Of a stretch of DNA of 8,120 nt, positions 1 to 5,768 are shown one piece after another. This stretch comes from Methylovirgula sp. GTDB taxonomy: Bacteria; Pseudomonadota; Alphaproteobacteria; Rhizobiales; Beijerinckiaceae. Within the stretch, counting starts at the first letter, position 1. Each line of letters starts with the position of its first letter. Location of the stretch: NCBI GenBank assembly GCA_025356505.1, contig JANXSV010000326.1:1-8120 (forward strand). The letters run 5' to 3'. Both the position numbers and the translations under genes were made by a program. The notes under the pieces are model-generated. The model did no database searches, had not been told where the DNA came from, and was given only the letters and a program-made list of their open reading frames with translations.

Positions 1-1150
1 CCGGATTGTGGCTGATGCCGCCCTTGCTGCGGACAAACAACATCGCCACGGGAATTCGGTCGCGAAACGCCATGGCATCATGGCCCGCGCCGCTTGGAAG
101 CCGGATGCTTTTCAAATTATTTTGAGCAATCGCAGCGCTCAAACAGTCCATAAAGGCCGGTTCGCAGCGGGTTGCCTGCGCATCATAGTGGATATCAAGT
201 ATAGCTGAAGTACCGCGTGCATGCGAAACATCGTCGAGCACATGCTCGATCTTTTTTACTGCTTCATGCCGGAGCTTATCTTCAGGCGCGCGAATGTCCA
301 CTGAGAACTTTACCGCGCTTGGCACCACATTACTTGCGCCGTGAGGAAGCTCGAACGTACCGACCGTCGCGACCACATCGGGCATATTGCGGGCGATTTT
401 TTCGATTTCGAGCACAATTTCAGCGGCGGCCGACAAAGCGTCCTTCCGCATCGACATCGGCAATGTCCCTGCGTGCCCCGCAACCCCGCGCACAGTCACG
501 TGCCCTCTGCTGGCTCCGTTGATCGCTGTAACCACGCCAAGCGGATAGCCCTGCGCTTCCAGTACCGGACCCTGTTCGATATGCAGTTCAATATAACCCA
601 GCGTCTGCCTCGGATTCAGCGTTTCAGCGGAGATCGCCTGCGGATTGACGCCGAAGTCAAGCAAGGCCTTCCGCCTCGTGACGCCATCGCTATCCACATC
701 ATCGAGACAAAGAGGATCAAAACGCCCGGCAAGAGCTCTGGAGCCGCAAAGCGTGGTTGGAAAACGCACGCCCTCTTCATCCCCGAACGCTACGACCTCG
801 ACGGTGAACGGAAGTTTGATGCCGAGCCTGTTGAGCTCGGCGACAACCGAAATCGCACTTATCACCCCCAGATTACCGTCAAATTTGCCCGCATCCCGCA
901 CAGTATCTATGTGGGAACCGAGGATAAGGCGCGGGGCATCGCTCATTTGCGACGGATGAAGCCCGTGCAATGTCGCGGCACCGTCTATGCGCGTTGACAT
1001 CCCCGCTTCACGCATCCAGCGCTGCACCAATTGAACAGCATTTTTATGAGCGTTCGAGAGATAGAGCCGCGTCAGATTTTCGGGGTCATCACTGAACTGG
1101 GCAAGAATATTCACCCGCTTCATCACTGCTGCGCCTGAAAGAGTATCCAT
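1..1150 (-). CDS. Allantoate amidohydrolase, M20/ArgE-family (partial, C-terminus off the left edge)
   Basis: Hydrolyses allantoate to ureidoglycine, CO2 and ammonia, the step after allantoinase. Reading leftward from an ATG at 1150, the frame stays open for 383 codons to the window edge. The family is about 410-420 residues, so only about 30 are missing. Binuclear-metal M20 motifs are intact: GSHIDTV (H80), KFDG (D91), FGDEEGVRF (E125/E126), ELHIEQGP (H190), the dimer-domain AGHAGTLPM (H226), GAGHDAM (H357) and a terminal ISHNP (H381). The DEEG variant and the purine context favour allantoate amidohydrolase over N-carbamoyl-L-amino-acid hydrolase or beta-ureidopropionase, which share the fold; this specificity is inferred. 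The start lies 2 nt after the puuE-uraD stop with only a weak ribosome site, so translational coupling is likely. An internal ATG at codon 10 is an alternative start. Confidence 0.85.
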   Translation of the reverse strand, partial: MDTLSGAAVMKRVNILAQFSDDPENLTRLYLSNAHKNAVQLVQRWMREAGMSTRIDGAATLHGLHPSQMSDAPRLILGSHIDTVRDAGKFDGNLGVISAISVVAELNRLGIKLPFTVEVVAFGDEEGVRFPTTLCGSRALAGRFDPLCLDDVDSDGVTRRKALLDFGVNPQAISAETLNPRQTLGYIELHIEQGPVLEAQGYPLGVVTAINGASRGHVTVRGVAGHAGTLPMSMRKDALSAAAEIVLEIEKIARNMPDVVATVGTFELPHGASNVVPSAVKFSVDIRAPEDKLRHEAVKKIEHVLDDVSHARGTSAILDIHYDAQATRCEPAFMDCLSAAIAQNNLKSIRLPSGAGHDAMAFRDRIPVAMLFVRSKGGISHNP

Positions 1151-1152
1151 GA

Positions 1153-2562
1153 TCAAGGGAGCCTGTCTTGTAGCCGCAGCAGGGCAATACGTTCTATCTG
1201 ACGGAGGGCTTCGGCAAATTCCACATCGGCATCATTGCCAATACGCTGCTCGAAAGCGCGCAAAATATCCGACTTTGTTTTGCCTTTGACCGCGAAAATG
1301 AATGGAAACTGGAATTTTGCTATATAGGCGGCATTGAGGCCGGTAAATTTCGACAACTCGTCCGCAGAAAGAGTGTCGAGCCCGGCCGAGCCCTGCTCGT
1401 TCAACGAATCCGCAGTTAATTGTTTTGCAAGGGCGAGCTTACCTGCCAGATCCGGATGGGATTTAATCAGGTCGATTTTTTGCTGGTGGCTTGTCATGGC
1501 CAATGCCGCCAAAAAGGCCGCATGCAGACCGTTTGCGGTATCCTGCATAGCAGATAAGCCGGCGGCATGAACCATATCCGCAAGATAAGGGCTGTGTTCG
1601 AAAACATCGCCGTAAACGTCACGGAAGAGCGCTGCGCCCATTGTGGACGGCCTATATCCACTCTGAGGCGGATGGTGCCTGATCCAGTGCCGGGCGATAT
1701 CAAGCCGCGTTGCCACCCAAACGTCCGGTTTGCTCTGCACATAATCCAAAAACTTCGCTAGCGCCAAGGCGCGTCCCGGCCGCCCGACCAGCCTGCAATG
1801 CAGGCCAATAGACATCATTTTTGGCGCAGTTTCGCCCTCGGCATAGAGCATGTCGAAAGCGTCCTTCAGATAGGCGTAAAAATGTTCCCCTGTATTGAAC
1901 CCCTGCGGCGTGGCAAATCTCATGTCATTGGCATCAAGCGTGTAAGGCACAATCAGCTGCGTTTGGGGGACATTTGGCATCCAATATGGCAGATCATCGG
2001 CATAAGCGTCAGCTGCATACAAAAACCCGCCCTCTTCCGCCGTTATATCAAGCGTATTAAGCGAGGATCGGCCCTGATAAAGACCCAGCGGACGCGAGCC
2101 ACACAGCGCAGTATGAATACGGATCGCTTCCTCGATGTCTGCTTTTTCGTCTGCTCTCGAATGGTTGCGATAATCGATCCATTTGAGACCATGAGAAGCA
2201 ATTTCCCAGCCTGCTTCCTGCATCGAAGCCACGATCTGCGGATAGCGCTGTAGGGCACTTGCAACGGCATAAACTGTGACCGGCATCTGCCTTTGAGTGA
2301 ACATGCGCCACAATCGCCAATAGCCCGCGCGGGAGCCATATTCGTAAATGCTCTCCATATTCATGTGGCGCATGCCGGGCCAGGGTGCCGCACCCACGAT
2401 CTCGGAAAGGAAGGCTTCAGAGGCGGCATCGCCATGAAGAATATTATTTTCGCCGCCTTCTTCATAATTGATGACAAATTGTACGGCGATTTTAGCCCCG
2501 GCTGGCCATTTGGCGTGCGGCACTTGGCGGCCGTATCCGATCATATCGCGCGGATAGTTCAT
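1153..2562 (-). CDS. puuE-uraD: Fused allantoinase (PuuE) - OHCU decarboxylase (UraD)
   Basis: A 469-residue two-domain protein. Residues 1 to about 300 are a cofactor-independent, polysaccharide-deacetylase-like allantoinase (S-allantoin to allantoate), with NYEEGGE (32-38), RHMNMESIYEYGSR (65-78), WEIASHG (119-125), DDLPYW (189-194), PYTLDANDMRF (206-216) and GLHCRLVGRPGR (253-264). Residues about 308-469 are OHCU decarboxylase, which makes S-allantoin: FEHSPYLA (321-328), SHPDLAGK with probable catalytic H369, SLNEQ (386-390), AGLD (393-396) and FPFIFAV (419-425). Each half has about the length of its free-standing family, so neither is truncated. The C-terminal domain makes the substrate of the N-terminal one. 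The ATG abuts the uraH stop (TGAATG), with an AGGGG ribosome site 7 nt upstream. From memory, such fusions are known in Rhizobiales. The usual GWYTGR of PuuE reads GLYQGR here (160-165). Confidence 0.93.
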   Translation of the reverse strand: MNYPRDMIGYGRQVPHAKWPAGAKIAVQFVINYEEGGENNILHGDAASEAFLSEIVGAAPWPGMRHMNMESIYEYGSRAGYWRLWRMFTQRQMPVTVYAVASALQRYPQIVASMQEAGWEIASHGLKWIDYRNHSRADEKADIEEAIRIHTALCGSRPLGLYQGRSSLNTLDITAEEGGFLYAADAYADDLPYWMPNVPQTQLIVPYTLDANDMRFATPQGFNTGEHFYAYLKDAFDMLYAEGETAPKMMSIGLHCRLVGRPGRALALAKFLDYVQSKPDVWVATRLDIARHWIRHHPPQSGYRPSTMGAALFRDVYGDVFEHSPYLADMVHAAGLSAMQDTANGLHAAFLAALAMTSHQQKIDLIKSHPDLAGKLALAKQLTADSLNEQGSAGLDTLSADELSKFTGLNAAYIAKFQFPFIFAVKGKTKSDILRAFEQRIGNDADVEFAEALRQIERIALLRLQDRLP

Positions 2563-2913
2563 TCAGCTGCCCCTGTAAGTTGAGAAGCTCCACGGCGAGC
2601 ACAGCAGTGGCACGTGGTAATTGCCATCCGGCTCGGCAATTCCAAACCGCAGTGGAACATGGGTCAAGAATGGTGGATTCGGCAGTTCAACTCCATTTTC
2701 CTTAAAATAATCAGCAACATAAAATACCAGCTCGTAAATTCCGGCATTGAGACTTCCACTCATCAGCGGCGCTTCCGTGCGCCCGTCGCTGTTCGTTGTT
2801 GTATCGCGTAACAAACGCCGGACATCGCCGCTCAGCCAAAAAAGCTGCAACCGCATGTTGCCCGCCGGCTTGCCGCTGGACGTGTCCAGAACGTGAGTAG
2901 AAAGCTTCCCCAT
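2563..2913 (-). CDS. uraH: 5-hydroxyisourate hydrolase (transthyretin-like)
   Basis: Hydrolyses 5-hydroxyisourate, the unstable product of urate oxidation, to OHCU. The product goes to the UraD domain encoded immediately downstream. The protein is 116 residues, the usual length for a bacterial enzyme, without a signal peptide, so cytosolic. It carries the family landmarks: LSTHVLDT with H7, DGRTEAPL with R45, YELVF (60-64), [11 protein letters not shown] (82-91), YHVPLL with H100, and the diagnostic C-terminal TYRGS (112-116) that separates these enzymes from vertebrate transthyretin. H7, R45, H100 and the C-terminal YRGS correspond to the known catalytic set. The residue before YHV is Asn (N99) where HYHV is more usual. 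The ribosome site AAGGA is 6 nt before the ATG and overlaps the stop codon of the upstream gene. Confidence 0.95.
   Translation of the reverse strand: MGKLSTHVLDTSSGKPAGNMRLQLFWLSGDVRRLLRDTTTNSDGRTEAPLMSGSLNAGIYELVFYVADYFKENGVELPNPPFLTHVPLRFGIAEPDGNYHVPLLCSPWSFSTYRGS
2570..2574 (-). promoter_or_regulatory. Ribosome binding site of puuE-uraD within uraH
   Basis: On the minus strand AGGGG lies 7 nt before the ATG at 2562, inside the last codons of uraH. It supports the start that directly abuts the uraH stop. Confidence 0.6.
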
Positions 2914-2919
2914 TGCAAA

Positions 2920-2924
2920 TCCTT
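2920..2924 (-). promoter_or_regulatory. Ribosome binding site of uraH overlapping the upstream stop codon
   Basis: On the minus strand AAGGA sits 6 nt before the uraH ATG, and its first two bases are the last two of the TAA that ends the 8-oxoguanine deaminase gene. Ribosomes ending the upstream gene land on this site, which suggests coupled translation. Confidence 0.65.
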
Positions 2925-4257
2925 AAATAAATAACTTTGCCGCATCACCATGCGCCCTGCGCAGGGCCGTCAAATCCACGCCAATTGGTTGCCCATCGGT
3001 TACGCGCCATTGTCCCGCCACCATGACATGGTCGGCCTTGTGAGCGCCGCACAGCACAAGCGTGGCTAAGGGATCGTGGCCCCCCGAAAAACGTAAATCG
3101 TCCAGACTGAAAAGTGCAAGATCTGCCTGCATGCCTACGGCGATTTTGCCGATATCCGTTCGGCCCAAACATCTTGCTGAGCCTTCCGTTGCCCAACGCA
3201 GCACATCCAGGTGTGTCAAGGCGCTCGCGCCATATTTCAGCCTGCCAATCATCAATGCATGGCGAACAGCTTCCATCATATTGGACGCATCATTTGAAGC
3301 CGACCCGTCAACACCAAGCCCCACCGCGGCGCCAGCAGCTTCAAGCTCTTTGGTGGCGCAAATGCCCGAAGCCAAAACCATATTCGATGTTGCGCAGTGA
3401 CAGACACCGACACCATGTTTGCCAAGGCGGGCAATCTCGGAAGCATTGAAATGGATACCATGCGCCAGCCAGGTACGCGGCCCGAGCCACCCGACCTCGT
3501 CGAGCAAATCAACGGTTCGGCAGCCATATTTGGCCAAGCAAAAGTCTTCTTCGTCGATCGTTTCGGCCAAATGCGTATGGAGCGGCGCGTCAAACCGCGC
3601 CGCAAGCGCAGCGCTTTTGGCCATCAAACTCTTGGTAACTGAAAAAGGCGAACACGGAGCCAATCCGATTTGCAGCATTGCACCCGGCTTGCGGTCATGA
3701 AACAGGTTCAGGACACGCTCGGAATCCTGCAGAATGACATCTTCTGTTTGCACGACAGTATCTGGCGGCAATCCGCCGTCCTTCCGGCTTAAATTCATAG
3801 ATCCGCGCGTGATGGTCATGCGGATGCCGATGCGAAGCGCCTCCTCAGCTTCAATATCGACAGCATTTTCCAAGCCGTCAGGAAATAGATAATGATGATC
3901 CGCCGCAGTTGTGCAGCCGGACATGAGCAGTTCGGTAAGGGCCAATCTAACCGAAATCCGAAACGTATCCGGCGTGAGGCGCGCCCAGATCGGGTAAAGC
4001 GCCTGTAACCAAGGAAACAGCTCTTTATTGATAGCTTGAGGATGCGCGCGCGTGAGGGTTTGGTAAAAATGATGATGGGTATTGATAAGGCCCGGCAACA
4101 TGACATGCCGCGAGGCGTCAAACGTCTGATCGAAACCGCCCAGAGGAACTCCGCCCTTGGGCACAAGCTCCGCGATAACGCCATTTTCCACCACGATGCC
4201 ATTTTCAGCTTGAGGCGCCAAAATCGCCAGCGGATGTTGTATCCAGAGCCTGCTCAT
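2923..4257 (-). CDS. 8-oxoguanine deaminase (amidohydrolase superfamily)
   Basis: A 444-residue metal-dependent amidohydrolase of the ATZ/TRZ-SsnA type. Visible metal and active-site motifs are INTHHHFYQTL (H61 and H63 as the HxH pair), LHTHLAET (H229, with E232 expected near the substrate), WLAHGIHF (H266) and GLGVDGSASND (D317). Known members of the 8-oxoguanine deaminase group convert 8-oxoguanine to urate and ammonia; I assign this from overall resemblance (SGCTTAADHHYLFP at 113-126, APCSPFSV at 200-207) and from its place between guanine deaminase and 5-hydroxyisourate hydrolase. The nearest alternatives are hydroxyatrazine or other triazine aminohydrolases, or a second guanine deaminase. 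The start overlaps the guaD stop by 4 nt (ATGA) and has no strong ribosome site, so it is probably translated by coupling. Superfamily near certain, substrate probable. Confidence 0.82.
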   Translation of the reverse strand: MSRLWIQHPLAILAPQAENGIVVENGVIAELVPKGGVPLGGFDQTFDASRHVMLPGLINTHHHFYQTLTRAHPQAINKELFPWLQALYPIWARLTPDTFRISVRLALTELLMSGCTTAADHHYLFPDGLENAVDIEAEEALRIGIRMTITRGSMNLSRKDGGLPPDTVVQTEDVILQDSERVLNLFHDRKPGAMLQIGLAPCSPFSVTKSLMAKSAALAARFDAPLHTHLAETIDEEDFCLAKYGCRTVDLLDEVGWLGPRTWLAHGIHFNASEIARLGKHGVGVCHCATSNMVLASGICATKELEAAGAAVGLGVDGSASNDASNMMEAVRHALMIGRLKYGASALTHLDVLRWATEGSARCLGRTDIGKIAVGMQADLALFSLDDLRFSGGHDPLATLVLCGAHKADHVMVAGQWRVTDGQPIGVDLTALRRAHGDAAKLFI

Positions 4258-5555
4258 TCGGCGTACTCAAAGCGCTCGCCCGCGACATATGTCGCCGCTA
4301 TGGCGCGATCATCGCCAAGGGTTATCAACACGAAAAGCTCTTCCATCAAATCCGAAACCCGCTCCATCCGCATCTCCATCGCAGGTGTAGCGCGGGCATT
4401 CAGAATTACAAAATCTGCTTCATACCCGGCTCTCAGCGAGCCAATCTTATCGTGCAAGTCTAGGGCTTCGGCATTGCCCATGGTCATCGCGTAGAAGGCG
4501 CTGAACGGTGACCAGCTTTGACCTTGGAGCTGCAAAACCTTATAGCCCTCAGCCGCAGTCTGAAGCATCGAATAGGAAGTTCCACCACCGATATCCGTTG
4601 CGAGCGCTATCCGCACATTTGCTTCGACAGTCTTAGCCCAGTCAAACAGCCCGGACCCGATGAACAGGTTGGATGTCGGGCAGAAAACAGCAACCGACCG
4701 GGTTTCAGCGAACCTTGCACGTTCCCTGTCCGACAAATGGATGCAATGGCCCATCAAAGAGCGCTGACCAAGCAGGCCATAGCTGTCATAAACGTCGGTG
4801 TAATCTTTCGCGCTTGGGAAGAGCTCTTTAACAAAAGCAATCTCTTTGAGGTTCTCCGAAATATGCGTTTGCATGTAGCAGGACGGATTTTCCCGCACTA
4901 AAGCTCCGGAAACCTCAAGTTGCGCTTCTGTGGAAGTGATCGCAAATCTGGGGCTGATCGCGTATGACAAGCGACCCTTATCGTGCCACTTTGCGATCAA
5001 CGCCCTGCTTTCATCATAGCCGCGCTGTGGCGTATCCAGCAGGCCTGCAGGCGCATTGCGATCCATCATCACTTTGCCGCCAATCATGCGCATATTTCGG
5101 CGTAGCGCTTCGGAAAAATAGGCTTCCATCGATTGGGGATGCACCGAACCGTAAGCGACTGCCGTCGTCGTGCCATGTTTGAGGAGCGTATCGAGCAGGA
5201 ACGTCGCGTTTGCCTTACATAAGTCCGGGTCAGCATAGCGCTGCTCTTCCACAAACGTGTATTTGTTCAGCCAATCGAGCAATTGCGCGCCATGAGAAGC
5301 AATCACCTGCGTTTGGGGAAAGTGCATATGCGTGTCGATAAAGCCGGGCATCAAAAGATGTGGCCTGTGGTCGATGATCGGCGTGTCCGCAGCCAGCTGC
5401 GCCAGAAGTGCGCTCGCCTCGCCAACGTGGGTTAAAACACCCTCTTTGACGATGACCATGCCGTCTTCAACATAGTGCCAAGCTGCGTCCCCCTGGAGCG
5501 CCGGATCTCCGGTAAACCAGAACAGTCTGGCTCTTATGGCTTTCACTGTTTTCAT
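4254..5555 (-). CDS. guaD: Guanine deaminase
   Basis: Zinc enzyme that converts guanine to xanthine and ammonia, supplying xanthine to the XDH encoded divergently. With the ATG at 5555 the product is 433 residues, close to E. coli GuaD, to which it is visibly similar throughout: PGFIDTHMHFPQ (H76, H78), LDWLNKYTF, GTTTAVAYGSVHPQS, GKVMMDRNAP, YAISPRFA (R203), QTHISEN (H231, E234), GHCIHLSDRE (H270), FCPTSNLFIGSGLF, and ATDIGGGT (D321). I prefer this ATG because it has a GGA ribosome site 6 nt upstream and aligns with the family N-terminus (MKTVKAIRA). A longer version from GTG at 5585 adds ten residues (MARDLPFGLL) but has no ribosome site and starts two codons after an in-frame TGA (5589-5591). 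First gene of the leftward operon. Confidence 0.95.
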   Translation of the reverse strand: MKTVKAIRARLFWFTGDPALQGDAAWHYVEDGMVIVKEGVLTHVGEASALLAQLAADTPIIDHRPHLLMPGFIDTHMHFPQTQVIASHGAQLLDWLNKYTFVEEQRYADPDLCKANATFLLDTLLKHGTTTAVAYGSVHPQSMEAYFSEALRRNMRMIGGKVMMDRNAPAGLLDTPQRGYDESRALIAKWHDKGRLSYAISPRFAITSTEAQLEVSGALVRENPSCYMQTHISENLKEIAFVKELFPSAKDYTDVYDSYGLLGQRSLMGHCIHLSDRERARFAETRSVAVFCPTSNLFIGSGLFDWAKTVEANVRIALATDIGGGTSYSMLQTAAEGYKVLQLQGQSWSPFSAFYAMTMGNAEALDLHDKIGSLRAGYEADFVILNARATPAMEMRMERVSDLMEELFVLITLGDDRAIAATYVAGERFEYAE

Positions 5556-5570
5556 CAAGAGTCCAAAAGG

Positions 5571-5596
5571 CAAATCACGTGCCACAAATCACGTGC
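5571..5596. repeat. Tandem pair of 12-bp direct repeats upstream of guaD
   Basis: CAAATCACGTGC occurs at 5571-5582 and again at 5585-5596, identical over 12 bp and separated by 2 bp (14-bp period). Each copy contains the palindrome CACGTG. The pair lies 16 to 41 nt upstream of the preferred guaD ATG, between promoter and gene. It could be a regulator or leader site, or simply a small local duplication. CACGTG also occurs inside coding DNA here (498-503 and in uraH), so the hexamer alone means little; the tandem identity is what stands out. Confidence 0.6.
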
Positions 5597-5710
5597 TACA
5601 AAACCTACGCCATCCATCAGAATGGTAGCCCATAACATTCGAGTGAAGCCAGAGAAACTCACAATCATTCCAACTTAAAAATTTGAAAGTCTTTCCTTTT
5701 GCGCTAGCTT

Positions 5711-5727
5711 TTGCATCGTAATTGCAT
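5711..5727. promoter_or_regulatory. Possible operator: two TTGCAT words one helical turn apart
   Basis: TTGCAT appears at 5711-5716 and 5722-5727, an 11-bp period that puts both on the same face of the helix. Read another way it is TGCA-N7-TGCA. It sits about 42-58 nt upstream of the xdhA start, where a regulator could act on xdhA. The words are short and the assignment is tentative. Confidence 0.3.
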
Positions 5728-5758
5728 GCTTCATACTGGTGACAGGCTTGATGGTTCC

Positions 5759-5763
5759 GGGAG
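5759..5763 (+). promoter_or_regulatory. Ribosome binding site of xdhA
   Basis: GGGAG lies 5 nt before the ATG at 5769. This good match to the 16S anti-Shine-Dalgarno sequence fixes the xdhA start. Confidence 0.75.
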
Positions 5764-5768
5764 TTTAG

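Larger units (their letters stand above)
5556..5768. promoter_or_regulatory. Divergent guaD / xdhA control region
   Basis: The 213-nt gap between the two outward-facing operons, the only sizeable non-coding stretch in the window. It is more A+T-rich than its flanks around 5671-5725 and must contain promoters for both units. I could not settle either promoter. On the plus strand TTGAAA (5683-5688) followed after 16 nt by TAGCTT is only a weak sigma70-like pair. Two repeat structures stand out and are listed separately. No tRNA, riboswitch or terminator was recognised. The shared region suggests one regulator could control both operons in response to a purine, which is inference. Confidence 0.7.

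Noticed and set aside
496..503. TCACGTGC inside the allantoate amidohydrolase gene as a third copy of the guaD-side repeat
   Set aside because: Only the 8-bp core matches; it lies in coding DNA and the palindromic hexamer is expected by chance at this G+C.
341..997. Long plus-strand open frame (218 codons) and a shorter one at 645-959
   Set aside because: Both lie antisense to the allantoate amidohydrolase, whose minus-strand frame carries all the M20 metal-binding motifs. The plus-strand products show no recognisable domain.
1640..1660. Possibility that the PuuE-UraD fusion is a lost stop codon or frameshift artefact
   Set aside because: The frame is continuous, the linker around residues 300-310 is clean, both domains are full length, and such fusions are familiar in Rhizobiales.
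1798..2253. Plus-strand open frame of 151 codons within the PuuE region
   Set aside because: Shadow of the well-conserved allantoinase coding frame; no family resemblance and no plausible ribosome site context.
2923..4257. Reading this gene as a herbicide (hydroxyatrazine/triazine) hydrolase
   Set aside because: Same subfamily, so such annotations are common, but its position inside a purine operon and the overlap with guaD make a purine substrate much more likely.
5614..5625. Small inverted repeat CCAT-CAGA-ATGG in the intergenic region as a terminator or hairpin
   Set aside because: A 4-bp stem is too weak and there is no T-run; also no terminator is expected between divergent genes.
5683..5710. 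Sigma70 promoter TTGAAA-16-TAGCTT for xdhA
   Set aside because: The -10 match is only 3 of 6 and alphaproteobacterial promoters are poorly predicted by eye, so it is not called as a feature.
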